A stretch of DNA of 64,000 nt from Bacteroidales bacterium (GCA_015060965.1 SUXN01000006.1:1-64000); one strand, 5' to 3'; shown: positions 17,635 through 27,905, numbered from the stretch's first letter. Notes: generated by a model from the sequence alone, not told the origin. Numbers and translations are program-made.

Positions 17635-18414
17635 CTACCCGTTCTTGCGTGCTGTAATGTGGAAGCAAGCCTGTTTGATTTCATACTTGACATAACAACG
17701 TCCGGCTTTCTTGAGGTCGCGAAGCACCTCGGCAAGTACCGCAATGAGGTCAACATCGCGGGCATCCTCGGAGTTCTCGTCTATCTTTACAAAGCGTTTG
17801 TAAGAGATATCAAATGTAGTTCCGTAACAATGGACAGAACGCTCAGATGCGTTGACATTGCGTTTTGACAGGCTCTTCACATCGGCATCTGTCCTTAGCA
17901 CAGATGTCACCACCACCCGATAGGCCGGCAAATGCTTGTTGCGCAACGAATCCTGGAAGTTGACACCTATTTCATATAACAGGTCGGCAGCATCCTTCAC
18001 CAGATAAGGCGAGGAGTGCGTCAAACGGTCAACAATATAAGGCTCCGGTCCCCAAAAACCCATATTTCCGCAGATAAGATGCAACGGACGCGATGCGTCT
18101 GGAATTCCCTCGCGTTTCGCAAGCGGTTTTATTCCAATCAGTTTTGCTGCAGCAAGATGCGTATCGTTCATGTCATTGAACTCACGCTTGCGGTTCAAGT
18201 ATACAATCTTGTTAGGCTTACCGGTAAAAGCCTTTTCATTGTCCTTGTCCTTGTCCTTTTCCTTGATCTCGGGCAACTGTTCCTCGACAACCTCAGCAAC
18301 CCCCTCAACGACCTCATCGCGGCTGTCTTCACAACCACGACCTACGCATGTCCCAAGCACAAAACAGAGCAGCATTGCCGCTCCTATAAGTATTTTGACT
18401 CTTAAATTTTCCAT
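17635..18414 (-). CDS. DUF5715-like protein with peptidase M15-like motifs
   Basis: A 259-residue protein anchored by an N-terminal hydrophobic segment (residues 7-25), then a charged linker rich in Lys, Asp and Glu (about 45-62). The C-terminal half has RSVHCYGTTFDISY and CFHITAR. These resemble the SxHxxGxAxD and terminal HxxH-like metal motifs of M15 D-Ala-D-Ala peptidases, so a zinc-dependent cell-wall role is possible. I believe this corresponds to the Bacteroidetes family DUF5715. The -7 box lies only 7 bases before the ATG, so the mRNA may be leaderless. Confidence 0.6.
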   Translation of the reverse strand: MENLRVKILIGAAMLLCFVLGTCVGRGCEDSRDEVVEGVAEVVEEQLPEIKEKDKDKDNEKAFTGKPNKIVYLNRKREFNDMNDTHLAAAKLIGIKPLAKREGIPDASRPLHLICGNMGFWGPEPYIVDRLTHSSPYLVKDAADLLYEIGVNFQDSLRNKHLPAYRVVVTSVLRTDADVKSLSKRNVNASERSVHCYGTTFDISYKRFVKIDENSEDARDVDLIAVLAEVLRDLKKAGRCYVKYEIKQACFHITARKNG

Positions 18415-18421
18415 AGTGACG

Positions 18422-18429
18422 CGAAGATA
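18422..18429 (-). promoter_or_regulatory. -7 box TATCTTCG immediately before a start codon
   Basis: The box ends 7 bases before the ATG at 18414. Bacteroidetes transcription usually starts about 5-8 bases after this element, so the transcript could start at the ATG. Confidence 0.4.
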
Positions 18430-18476
18430 CGAAAACTTATTTTAGAAAACTTCTCAATCATAGTTTTTTAGCATTT

Positions 18477-20030
18477 TCATTTGAGACATTGTTTTGCTTC
18501 GTTAATTATTAATTGAACTTTTTTTGACTTTTTGAATTTGTTATCTTTTCTTAATATTTCCTTTGCGATTACTTTGGCATTGTCTGTATTACAATTGTCT
18601 TTATATAATTTCATCTGATAATACAACGGAAGGTACCTATTCGGAATCATCTGATATGCACGATTGTAACAAGCTATAGCAGAATCAAGTAACCCAATCT
18701 GTTGATAATCATCACCCATCAAAAGCATCATATTATAATCTGAAAGGTATTTTGAGCAATCTTTAAATACCTCAAGACTTCTTTTATATTCACCATATAG
18801 GTGTAGCATTGCTCCGTAATTATAAAGGAAAGAAGCATCATTGGAGAGATCTTTATATAGTTCCTCGTAATCCTTTTGTGTTTGATTATTAAACTCAACA
18901 TTTGCACGTTCTTGCAAACTTATACGTTTGAAATCATAGAATGCAGTATATACCAAGCCATATAAACATACACCGCAGATTACAATCAAAGAAATCATTA
19001 TTTTTGTAGAGCGATGGTAAGTCAGATTCTTATATATTGATAGAAAGATAAATAATAACATGAGCCAAACGAACGGTACTTTAAGTGGATATGAAAACAT
19101 ACACCAAATAAAAAAAAGTGTGATAAATCCCAAGACAAGCCCCTTATTGTCTTTGACATTCTTTGATACGTACACTATTGCCCAGATTACAATACCACAA
19201 AACAACAATGCTGTTGGCACTCCAAACAAGATAGAGAGATGAAGTATTTCATTGAAGGGATTCGAAGTTTGATCTGCCAGCATTACAAATGGAGAATTTG
19301 GATGACTATTCAAAAAGCTTGCTTGAAAATCCATATAATGCGATGACATACCATTTGCTCCCCATCCGAACAATGGTCTTTCTTTTATCATATCCAGAGA
19401 AACAATCCATATTAAAATCCGACCATTTGCAGAATCACGTTTATATAAATAGAGAAATAAAAAAGCGATTACTATCACTACAATTGATAAACATACATTT
19501 TTTTTCTTTCCAAAAAAAGCTTTAAATTGAACCAGTTCAATTGACAAGATTAAGAATGCTCCCACGCAAGATGAGATGATTGCTGTACGTGAATTTGACA
19601 GCAAAATAAAGACTGCAAACAATACAGTCAAATACCCCCAGATTTTTCTCTCTTTTTCTGTGGTCTTAATTAAGTAATACACACATACAAGATCACAACA
19701 AGACATAAACATTCCGAAGACTGCGGGGTTATTCAAACTGCCTGAGAAAAAAGCGTATTGAAAGTTATCTGGTACTACGCCAAATAATTGAAAAATGGAA
19801 TATATGATTTCTATAACGCCAATAAGGCATACTGTATTTAAAATCTTTTTCTGCGGAAAGATATTCTTGTCATTATAGCACGAACACACAAAATACACAG
19901 TCAATACTAAAAACAAGCATATACTTGTCCAATATATCTGGATAGTGTCGGCTCTTTCAAAGTGTTTCTCTGAAATGCAAAAGATGCAGCCACCTAAGAT
20001 AATTAGTGTTGGAATGTGAAAAAAATTCAT
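18477..20030 (-). CDS. O-antigen ligase/polymerase-family membrane protein with C-terminal TPRs
   Basis: A 517-residue polytopic inner-membrane protein. Residues 1-370 contain about ten hydrophobic segments. A periplasmic loop holds LDMIKERPLFGWGANGM, the Wzy_C/WaaL signature region with the conserved glycine-rich turn. Residues 385-510 form tetratricopeptide repeats (SFLYNYGAMLHLYGEYKRSLEVF, then GDDYQQIGLLDSAIACYNRA). Proteins with this layout join a lipid-linked glycan to lipid A or to protein. It overlaps the upstream LRR gene by 4 bases, so the two are translationally coupled. Whether it acts on lipopolysaccharide or proteins is unknown. Confidence 0.75.
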   Translation of the reverse strand: MNFFHIPTLIILGGCIFCISEKHFERADTIQIYWTSICLFLVLTVYFVCSCYNDKNIFPQKKILNTVCLIGVIEIIYSIFQLFGVVPDNFQYAFFSGSLNNPAVFGMFMSCCDLVCVYYLIKTTEKERKIWGYLTVLFAVFILLSNSRTAIISSCVGAFLILSIELVQFKAFFGKKKNVCLSIVVIVIAFLFLYLYKRDSANGRILIWIVSLDMIKERPLFGWGANGMSSHYMDFQASFLNSHPNSPFVMLADQTSNPFNEILHLSILFGVPTALLFCGIVIWAIVYVSKNVKDNKGLVLGFITLFFIWCMFSYPLKVPFVWLMLLFIFLSIYKNLTYHRSTKIMISLIVICGVCLYGLVYTAFYDFKRISLQERANVEFNNQTQKDYEELYKDLSNDASFLYNYGAMLHLYGEYKRSLEVFKDCSKYLSDYNMMLLMGDDYQQIGLLDSAIACYNRAYQMIPNRYLPLYYQMKLYKDNCNTDNAKVIAKEILRKDNKFKKSKKVQLIINEAKQCLK

Positions 20031-21733
20031 TTCCCAAACTTTTTATTAAATGGAAATGCATATTTATGAATCTCGGTGTCCTTACTCTTCAATGCCACAT
20101 AAGTAAGGTTTATGCAATCATAAAATGCACGCTCTTCAATTATTTTAAGGGAGGCAGGAAGAATGATAGACTGCAATGTCTTACATTCTGAAAACGCACC
20201 TTCTTTTATTGAAATGATTCCTTCAGGGAGAATCACCAAAGATGGAGTATTCATATATGCGTAGGCACCCACAACCTTTACCTCAGGAAGGATTTTGGTG
20301 GTGGTGCAACCGAGGACCAACTCATTTGTCGCCATCTCTACTACAGAGTTCGAATCTGCCGACTTGTAAGTTTTGTTGCTTTCTTCCACCGTAATTGATA
20401 TACAGTACTCACAACCCTTGAAGGCTGCTGGTTCAATATTATCAACGGAAGAAGGTATGTGAACCGAAGTTATTCCACTCTTATAAAATGCCCGTGAACA
20501 GATACTCTTGATACCATCGACAATAACCGTCCCTTTGCAACCTGCCACCAATTTATTTTGTTTTGTATCAATCACGGCATTGCAATTATTTCGGCTGTCG
20601 AATGTCGCGTTAGCAGAATCGACAGTTATCTTCTGGAGTGAGATACATCCACAGAAGATATCACTCCCCATATTGTATACACCCTTTGGAATGGTGATGC
20701 TTTCCAAAGATGTGCAATAGCCAAAGTTTGATCCACCAATGAAGGATTCCAGCGTTGTAGGAAGTACAACTTCCTTCAGGCTTGAACAATGTTCAAATGC
20801 ACCATCTTCAATACAAGATACCCCTTCCGGGACAACAATTCTCTGAAGGTTGCGGCTATTTTTGAATGCGAATTCACCTATTATCTCGATATCCTGAGGA
20901 ATGATAGTTGTACTGCAACCAAGTATCAGTTTGCTGTCGGAGGTATAGATGATTGCGTTACAACCATTTCTAGAGTCATAGTCCGTATTGTTTTTGTCAA
21001 CAACAATAGAAATGACTTCTGGGCAATTGTAGAAAGCGTGTTCCTCAATTGATTCTACAGATGCAGGAATGACAATTTTCTTTAGGTTAAGACAACTGCT
21101 AAATGCAAAGAATTTGATTTTTTCCACTCCATCAGGAATTACAAGTTCCTCCGCCATACAGCCCATAAATGCATACTTGTCGATACATCTTATGGAAGAA
21201 GGAATCTTTGTAGCACCACATCCCACAATTAGGGAGTTATCCTGCGTCATAATTATCGCGTTACTTCCCTCACGGCTATCAAATATTGGATTTGTCTTAT
21301 CCACAACAATCGTTGTCAGAGAGGTACAATATTGGAACGGAGCAGCCCCAATGACCCTTACACTAGATGGAATGCTTACCGACTCAAGATTAGCACAAGC
21401 CTGAAATGCATAATCTGAAATTACCTCAATCCCTTCACCAATCTTTAGATGTTTTATTGCGCAACATGCAGTAAATGCATATTTCTCAATTTCCTTCACA
21501 CGATAACTACTTCCTTCGTATCGCACAACTGCCGGAATTTCAAGAACAGAATCCTTGAAATCATAAGAACTGTACAGACTGTCATACTGTACCGAGACAT
21601 TGACATAGCCATTATCTATGACCTTGTATCTGATACCCGATTCAATGAAAAAAGTATCAGCCATTATGCAATCAGCACAGCAAAACAATGCAATGAATAT
21701 AATAACTATTCTGCTTATAACAATACGAATCAT
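20027..21733 (-). CDS. BspA-like leucine-rich repeat (LRR_5) exported protein
   Basis: A 568-residue protein with an N-terminal signal-like hydrophobic stretch (residues 3-25) and then BspA-type LRRs throughout. Larger modules of roughly 90-100 residues recur, each including a block such as NPIFDSREGSNAII, NTDYDSRNGCNAII, NATFDSRNNCNAVI or NKTYKSADSNSVVE. BspA-like proteins sit on the surface and often bind host or matrix proteins. No type IX C-terminal tail is present; the protein ends in FNKKFGK. It is followed with a 4-base overlap by the O-antigen-ligase/TPR gene, an unusual partner. Confidence 0.8.
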   Translation of the reverse strand: MIRIVISRIVIIFIALFCCADCIMADTFFIESGIRYKVIDNGYVNVSVQYDSLYSSYDFKDSVLEIPAVVRYEGSSYRVKEIEKYAFTACCAIKHLKIGEGIEVISDYAFQACANLESVSIPSSVRVIGAAPFQYCTSLTTIVVDKTNPIFDSREGSNAIIMTQDNSLIVGCGATKIPSSIRCIDKYAFMGCMAEELVIPDGVEKIKFFAFSSCLNLKKIVIPASVESIEEHAFYNCPEVISIVVDKNNTDYDSRNGCNAIIYTSDSKLILGCSTTIIPQDIEIIGEFAFKNSRNLQRIVVPEGVSCIEDGAFEHCSSLKEVVLPTTLESFIGGSNFGYCTSLESITIPKGVYNMGSDIFCGCISLQKITVDSANATFDSRNNCNAVIDTKQNKLVAGCKGTVIVDGIKSICSRAFYKSGITSVHIPSSVDNIEPAAFKGCEYCISITVEESNKTYKSADSNSVVEMATNELVLGCTTTKILPEVKVVGAYAYMNTPSLVILPEGIISIKEGAFSECKTLQSIILPASLKIIEERAFYDCINLTYVALKSKDTEIHKYAFPFNKKFGK

Positions 21734-21955
21734 ATTAATCTATAAAAGTTTGTGTTATTTTGATCGTTTAGTCCACTAATAAAGCATATGTTACCTTCTG
21801 TTTGAGAAGAGTCAGTAAGACACTACTTTTTACATTGTAGCTTCCATACACGATTCATAACCAATTGTTGGCAAAGTGTTTCTTTAGATTGAGCAAAACC
21901 TACAAGTAAGATGCAGTCTTTCATCAGAATATTTCTTGCACTTCATAATTATGAT

Positions 21956-22680
21956 TTAATGTAAGTATACTCCTGTGATTTCCCAAGATCCCCCATCGCT
22001 ACCGTCCTTTTTGTTGACCTTCTTCGATCCAGAAACAGGAATAGAGTGAACACCATATTGATTCTTGTCGGGATTAAATATATCAAAACCTGAGAATTCT
22101 ACACGATCGAATTTCACAGAAGTTGTTGCTGCAGAGTGACATTCCCCCGTTCTTGTATTTTTCAAAGTGATTCCGCATACTTTTTCACGGTTGTTCCTAT
22201 CTTCGAAAAAAGCAGATTTCTCGCTTGATGTCAAAGTTTCGAGAGTGTATGGTCCTGTTGGGTTTCCGTTATTTGCAACTTTCAGAATTTCTGACGGCAA
22301 GATACCCGTTGATTCATCATATTTGTCTCCAAAGCTTTCCAGAAGCTCATCAGCATATTGTTGAGCTGTTTTAGGACACTCAGAAGGGTGTACTTCAAAA
22401 TAATATCTGGGTTTCTCGCTTATCCAAATATTGACCAACATAGTAATACCACAGCCAGCTGACACCTTATTATAATTAGTATTCACTTCATAATATTGCC
22501 TTTTCAGCGATTCGGAATCTCCTATAAAACCATCTTCGACTACACTCCTTGTTGTAGGCGTATTGTAGTTGATGTCCAAAATGGTGTCATACTCTTCAAA
22601 CTCGTAATCTTTACTACAGCCAACAACCGTAATTGCAATTGTCAGAATGCTAGCGATGGAAAAAGTATTCTTTTATTCAT
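21956..22680 (-). pseudogene. Putative lipoprotein with a one-base frameshift in its signal peptide
   Basis: The frame reading from 22579 down to 21956 (207 codons from a TTG) extends upstream as ...IAITVVGCSKDYEFEEYDTILDIN without any start codon before a TAA. This is a lipoprotein signal peptide with a VVGC lipobox. A good ATG lies at 22678-22680 but in another frame, where it gives MNKRILFPSLAF and then stops. Adding one base within ATGAATAAAAGAATACTTTTT (A4 or T5 run) would join the two. The body (PRYYFEVHPSECPKTAQQYADELL, then ITGVYLH) matches no family I know. It is either a pseudogene, a phase-variable gene or a sequencing error. Confidence 0.6.
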
Positions 22681-22699
22681 AATATTTCAATCCGCAACA

Positions 22700-22707
22700 C
22701 AAAAATA
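22700..22707 (-). promoter_or_regulatory. -7 box TATTTTTG for the frameshifted lipoprotein gene
   Basis: TAnnTTTG match 19 bases ahead of the ATG at 22680. It supports that ATG as the original start. The remaining gap to 23138 holds no gene. Confidence 0.45.
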
Positions 22708-23045
22708 AGATCTTAATGATAATGAGTTGTACGTTTTGCCATATGAGAAATTCCGTCCAACTTTGTGTCACGGTTAGAAATCAAATGAAATCCCCCAAAA
22801 GCGATGTAAGATAGCAAATAATTGGCAGATAATCTTTGTCAAACCGAAAAAATTGGAGAATCTCATATCAAAACCGCCAAACGCCCAATAATTACCCTTT
22901 TTTCATCAACAGGGAGTTCACACGTACAATGGTAAATAATCTTTACATCAACCCTATAAGAATCAAAAATTAGTCACGAATCCATATTCACGCCCGATAT
23001 TTCACAATTTTTCAAAACCATATATACCTATGTAAAAAAAATAAC

Positions 23046-23053
23046 TATATTTG
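23046..23053 (+). promoter_or_regulatory. -7 box TATATTTG for the hexosaminidase gene
   Basis: TAnnTTTG match about 86 bases ahead of the chosen start at 23139, giving an AT-rich leader. Confidence 0.55.
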
Positions 23054-23138
23054 TTGTGAACAATGAATATAGCCCGCACTTATGCGTATAAAATCACCAA
23101 AAAAAGAAAAAACATTAATAATCATAACAAATCATTTT

Positions 23139-26100
23139 ATGAAAAGATTCTTTTTTCTACTGACGTGTCTGATTTTAGGGACAGTCTACGCTTTTTCGCA
23201 AAGCTTCCCCACCATCAGTACCGATGATGAGACCAAATGGTACCTCATCCAGTTCTTGAACGGCGGCAACGCTCTCACTGCCGAGACTGCCGGGGCAGAC
23301 ATCACCACAGCCACTGCGACAGGCAGCGACGCACAGATGTGGAAGATTACCGGTGACGCCACAAACGGCTACACGTTCACCAACAAGAAGGGAAACATCC
23401 TTTATGTAAATTCAGCAGCCAAGAACCAGATGGTTAAATCTGCGACAAGTGCCACCGGCGTAAGCAAGTTCTTCATCAATGCTACTACCAACGGCACATA
23501 CAGTAGCGGTTATGAGATTCAGCCTGCTGGCAATACCTCAATATCCATGAACCTGTGGGGCGGTCCGAGCGAGAACCGCGGTGTAGGCCTATGGGACAAG
23601 GCGGACCAGAACAATCCGGTGCAGTTCGTGGAATACAGCGTATTCGAGAACCTTGGAAACATATCAATTATCCCCTACCCCGCAGAACTGACCGTTTCGG
23701 AGGGTAAGCTTGCACTATCTTCATTGGCCGCAATCACATACCCGAATGAAGATGTCCTGAACTATGTATCGCAGTTTGCCGGAATGCTTGAGAAGACATC
23801 AGGAAAGAGACTCCCCTTATTGGAGAGTGCCTCCGAGACTGCTGAAGGAAAGATTTGGCTTGCTGTTGACGAGACACTGCCTGCCGAGGGATACACACTC
23901 AATGTAAATGAGAACGGCGTGGAGATAAAGGCTTCTACCAAGGCCGGTTTCTTCTACGCTATACAGACACTCAAGCAGTTGCTTCCACGTGACCTTTTCG
24001 GCGAGGAACTCAACAGAAATGCAAAATGGGAACTCCCGCTCGTTTCCATCACCGACCAGCCACAGTTCGGGCATCGCGGCTTTATGATGGACGTAGCCCG
24101 CCACTTCTTCGACAAGGAGGAAGTAAAGAAGGTATTGGACATCATGGCACTCTACAAACTGAACCGTCTGCACTGGCATCTTACCGACGACCAGGGCTGG
24201 CGCATAGAGATTCCTGAATACCCCAAACTGACATCTGTCGGTGCAATACGTTCAGGCTCATTCACAAGCCCGGGCGACGGCAGCAAGTTCTTTGACGACA
24301 CGGAATACGGACGCGGAATGTATTTCACACAGGATGATTTACGCGAGATTGTGGCGTACGCAGCAGAGCGCAATATCGACATCATGCCCGAGATAGACCT
24401 TCCCGGCCACATGGTAGCGGCCGTGACCGCATATCCGGAGTTCAGCTGCGACTCCACAAAGGAGTACTCGGTGCGCCTTGACGGAGGTATCTCGGAGGAT
24501 GTGCTGAATATCGGCGATGACAGGGTAATAGAATTCCTCAAGTGTGTCCTCGACAACGTGGCAGAGATATTCCCCTATCCTTATATACATATAGGCGGTG
24601 ACGAGTGTCCCACGACACAGTGGGCGACAAACGAGCTTTGCCTCAAGAGAGTACAGGAAGAGGGCCTTACCGGTGTGAACCAGTTGCAATCGTGGTTGGT
24701 AGAGGAGCTCGGAACATACCTAAAGGAGAAGCACGGCAAGGACATCGTTGTATGGGACGAGCTGCTCTCACATTGGACAAGCGACAACAAAGTTAAGCCT
24801 GTCATCATGGCATGGAACAGCCTCGGAAAGACAGCCGAAGCCGCCAACAAGGGTTTCAAGAGCATTGCTACCCCATACTCACACGTATACATCGACTTTA
24901 TGCAGGTTGGCCCTGACAAGACAACCGTTGACGAGCCGTATTACGGCGGTTGGAGCGATACCAACACCAACACCCTCGAAGAGGTATATGCACTCAACCC
25001 CGCAGGCTCACTCGCTGGCCGCGAGGAGTATTGCCTCGGTACACAGGTGAACCTCTGGGCCGAGACACTCAACGACAATACCGAGCTCGAATATCAGCTG
25101 CTGCCACGTATGCTGGCACTCTCCGAGACCGGTTGGTTGCCTGCAAGCAAGAAGAACTGGAGCGGTTTCTACCAGCGTCTGCAGAGTCACGACGAGATTC
25201 TTGACCTTCTTGGATACACTTACGCAAAGCATTATATCGAGCCTAAGGAATACACTGCAGCCGAGACAGCCATAATGGAGGCCGAGGAGATTATTGCAGG
25301 CAGTATCCGTGGCGGCGTGGGCTACCCGTCGGCAGAGGTTTACGACGCTCTTGAGGCAGCACTAAACAGCGTCGAGGGCGACGACGTGACAGCACTGACA
25401 GCAGCAATCGACGCATACAAGAACGCAGAAATCCTGTTGCCCGAGGATGGCAAGACCTATCAGATTATATCAGCATCCACATACTACAAGCGTCAGTATG
25501 CCGGTTCAACAATGTACGTCAAGGACAACGGTGTACGCTTCCACTACACCCCACAGGTAGAGCCCGAAGAGCTGTGGAAGTTCGAGGTTGTCGACGGCGG
25601 TTACATAATGACAAACACATTCAGCGGGAAGCAGCTGACAATGGGCTCGCTGAACGCGGCAGTGAAGATGGGTGACGAGGGTACCCCGGTGAGGATTGAC
25701 AAGGCAACAATTGCAACCCGTGACTTCACATACGTCCCCGGCGCCGTGACAATATCTGCCGTAAGCGGCTACAACGCTGCAGTCACTGGCAACGTAAAAC
25801 GTCTGAGCGCCGAGCCATCAGGCGACGTTTATGCCAAGGATGTCGCTGCACTATGCTACAACGGAACATGGAAACTCGTTGAGGTCAAGGACTTCACCAA
25901 ACAGTTCCTGGGACTTGTCAGCAAATGCGAGAAGATATACTTCTACACAGCAAAGCCGGGCAAGGTGGGCCATTATACACAGGAGGCGCTTGATTTCCTC
26001 ATGGGCAACATCATAGAGCCAGCAAACATGCTGCTTTCAATGATGGACATCATCAGCGAAGAGACATACAACAAATATGTGGAGCTTTACTACGAGTTCC

Positions 26101-26675
26101 AGATGATGCCACGCACATCGGCGCTTGACGTGCTTGACCTCGGACAATACTACTACATACGCAACGCATATTTCACCAACTATTATGCAGCGATGAACCG
26201 TAGCACAAAGCGTGTGGAACCCAAGAGCAAGAGTACATCGGACAACTATCTCTGGAGCTTTGACAGGAACGACGACGGCTCAGTACGCATATATAACAAG
26301 CTCAGCGGTACAGCCGCATACATCAGCAGTGAAGGTGACGACAAGACCCTTATGGTAGGCAACGACTACAATTGGGACCTCATTGAGGTAACGACAGACA
26401 CCGGCAACAAGGGCATTGCCATTGTTGCAGCCAACGGCACCTCGGGCTGGTATGTCAACCCTGACGCATGGGGATATGTGCTCACGAAGCCTTACACATG
26501 GGGTGCCAGCGCATGGACATTGGAGAAGAGCGGCATTGAAGTTCCTACAGCAATTGAAGAGGTAGAAAATGAAAGCGGAAATGCCGGAACAATCTTTGAC
26601 CTACAGGGCCGCAAGGTAGAGAACCCCACAAAGGGTATTTATATCATTGACGGCAAGAAGGTGCTTGTCAAGTAA
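23139..26675 (+). CDS. Secreted beta-N-acetylhexosaminidase, GH20
   Basis: A 1178-residue exported glycosidase. I chose ATG 23139 because it starts a clean signal peptide (MKRFFFLLTCLILG, cleavage near SQSF). Domains in order: a ricin-like beta-trefoil region (about 20-175); GH20b (about 180-310); a GH20 catalytic barrel with RHFFDKEEVKKVLD, RLHWHLTDDQGWR and GGDECPTTQW, in which D488-E489 are the catalytic pair; then two further ricin-like or mixed regions. A short tail, DLQGRKV...GIYIIDGKKVLVK, resembles Prevotella type IX sorting ends. It removes terminal GlcNAc/GalNAc from glycans such as mucin or chitin oligomers. The product could feed NagA at 44.2 kb. Confidence 0.92.
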   Translation: MKRFFFLLTCLILGTVYAFSQSFPTISTDDETKWYLIQFLNGGNALTAETAGADITTATATGSDAQMWKITGDATNGYTFTNKKGNILYVNSAAKNQMVKSATSATGVSKFFINATTNGTYSSGYEIQPAGNTSISMNLWGGPSENRGVGLWDKADQNNPVQFVEYSVFENLGNISIIPYPAELTVSEGKLALSSLAAITYPNEDVLNYVSQFAGMLEKTSGKRLPLLESASETAEGKIWLAVDETLPAEGYTLNVNENGVEIKASTKAGFFYAIQTLKQLLPRDLFGEELNRNAKWELPLVSITDQPQFGHRGFMMDVARHFFDKEEVKKVLDIMALYKLNRLHWHLTDDQGWRIEIPEYPKLTSVGAIRSGSFTSPGDGSKFFDDTEYGRGMYFTQDDLREIVAYAAERNIDIMPEIDLPGHMVAAVTAYPEFSCDSTKEYSVRLDGGISEDVLNIGDDRVIEFLKCVLDNVAEIFPYPYIHIGGDECPTTQWATNELCLKRVQEEGLTGVNQLQSWLVEELGTYLKEKHGKDIVVWDELLSHWTSDNKVKPVIMAWNSLGKTAEAANKGFKSIATPYSHVYIDFMQVGPDKTTVDEPYYGGWSDTNTNTLEEVYALNPAGSLAGREEYCLGTQVNLWAETLNDNTELEYQLLPRMLALSETGWLPASKKNWSGFYQRLQSHDEILDLLGYTYAKHYIEPKEYTAAETAIMEAEEIIAGSIRGGVGYPSAEVYDALEAALNSVEGDDVTALTAAIDAYKNAEILLPEDGKTYQIISASTYYKRQYAGSTMYVKDNGVRFHYTPQVEPEELWKFEVVDGGYIMTNTFSGKQLTMGSLNAAVKMGDEGTPVRIDKATIATRDFTYVPGAVTISAVSGYNAAVTGNVKRLSAEPSGDVYAKDVAALCYNGTWKLVEVKDFTKQFLGLVSKCEKIYFYTAKPGKVGHYTQEALDFLMGNIIEPANMLLSMMDIISEETYNKYVELYYEFQMMPRTSALDVLDLGQYYYIRNAYFTNYYAAMNRSTKRVEPKSKSTSDNYLWSFDRNDDGSVRIYNKLSGTAAYISSEGDDKTLMVGNDYNWDLIEVTTDTGNKGIAIVAANGTSGWYVNPDAWGYVLTKPYTWGASAWTLEKSGIEVPTAIEEVENESGNAGTIFDLQGRKVENPTKGIYIIDGKKVLVK

Positions 26676-26700
26676 CCAGACTTTGAAAGAACAATTTCCA

Positions 26701-26741
26701 TAAAACAAGATGGGGCTTCAAAAAAGCCCCATCTTGTTTTA
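26701..26741. terminator. Bidirectional terminator between the hexosaminidase and LOG-like genes
   Basis: An 18-bp perfect stem (26701-26718 with 26724-26741) with a 5-base loop and T-rich flanks in both directions. Confidence 0.92.
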
Positions 26742-26768
26742 TGTGTGACATCTTGCATCATCCGGCAA

Positions 26769-27881
26769 TCATTCCCCATTCACAAATTTCATTATATCCC
26801 GCACTGCATCGGACGGTTCATCAGCAACGGAGAGCAGCAGGTTCTTGTAACATCCTTTATTCACAAGATTCTCCAACAAAGGATATACAGGGAACTTCTC
26901 TTTCCAGTATTCTACATCAAGAAAGACCATAGGGCTCGCATAACCACAAGTAAGATAGTGATTCTGCGCGGCATCCTGGAAGATTTCCTGCATTGTTCCT
27001 GCACTGCCCGGGGAGTATACCACACCACCCTTTGCGATGGTCAACAGCCCGTCCTCGCGTATGCTGTTGTCGAAATATTTTGCAATATGCGTGGCAAAGG
27101 GAGTAGCCGGCTCGTGACCATAGAACCATGTGGGAATACCGATGCTGCAGCAGTCGCTCACACGCTGCATCTTGTCCATGAGTGCAAATGCCGACGGCAG
27201 CCACTCAGCATCCTTGTATGAGGGAGCATGGGCAAGCATCGCCAGTGCCTCGTCCACATCACCAGTGGGACGTCCGGCAAGCCACACGCCAAGATGCGCG
27301 GCCTCCATTGCGCCCGGGCCGCCACCTGTAACCATAAGACAGCCCTGTTCGGCCAGATGTTTGCCTATGAGCACCACCTTGCGATAATTCGCATCAATTC
27401 TTGAGAGAGAATGACCGCCCATCACGGCAACGACACTGCGTTCCGGATATTTTGAAAGCAAATCGTGCAAGGCATCGCTTATCGAGTGGTCGTGCAACGA
27501 ACGGGCAAGAGTCTCGGCAATGTCTGCAGCCTGCTTGCCATTGGAGATATAATGGTCGTATATGCGTGTATCGTAACATTGTCCGAAGGTACCGGGATTG
27601 CGGTAGTCGTAACCGGCATAAAGTTCCGACGGTGAGTACAGATGCGCCGGGAAGGGATTGAAGGGTGTCGGCAACTTGGGGAGCACACAGCAATCGGGAG
27701 CAAGCTCCTCGCGCATCACCCCAGGCATGGTACAGCCGAAGAAGATACAATCCTTGAAACGGCACTGCACGGCATTGCGTCCGAACTCGATATTCTGGAA
27801 AGCATAATGCTCAAGCAACGCCCCGGGTGAGAGCAGTGGCTGTAACGCATCGTAACTCTCTATCTCAATATATCTGTTCAT
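26769..27881 (-). CDS. LOG-like Rossmann-fold protein (TIGR00730-related), long form
   Basis: A 370-residue protein. The core, from about residue 140, is LOG-like: VVAVMGGHSLSR, VTGGGPGAMEAAHLG, and SPGSAGTMQE in place of the common PGGxGTxxE. LOG proteins are nucleotide 5'-monophosphate nucleosidases; the substitution in the second motif leaves activity uncertain. The N-terminal 135 residues are an extra domain with short FxNxxF-like repeats, making it nearly twice the usual LOG length. It is the last gene of the hydE-hydG-hydF run, 24 bases after hydF, so it is probably co-transcribed. A role tied to the hydrogenase is inference. Confidence 0.7.
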   Translation of the reverse strand: MNRYIEIESYDALQPLLSPGALLEHYAFQNIEFGRNAVQCRFKDCIFFGCTMPGVMREELAPDCCVLPKLPTPFNPFPAHLYSPSELYAGYDYRNPGTFGQCYDTRIYDHYISNGKQAADIAETLARSLHDHSISDALHDLLSKYPERSVVAVMGGHSLSRIDANYRKVVLIGKHLAEQGCLMVTGGGPGAMEAAHLGVWLAGRPTGDVDEALAMLAHAPSYKDAEWLPSAFALMDKMQRVSDCCSIGIPTWFYGHEPATPFATHIAKYFDNSIREDGLLTIAKGGVVYSPGSAGTMQEIFQDAAQNHYLTCGYASPMVFLDVEYWKEKFPVYPLLENLVNKGCYKNLLLSVADEPSDAVRDIMKFVNGE

Positions 27882-27905
27882 AGTAATAGTGGCTATAATT
27901 TCACA

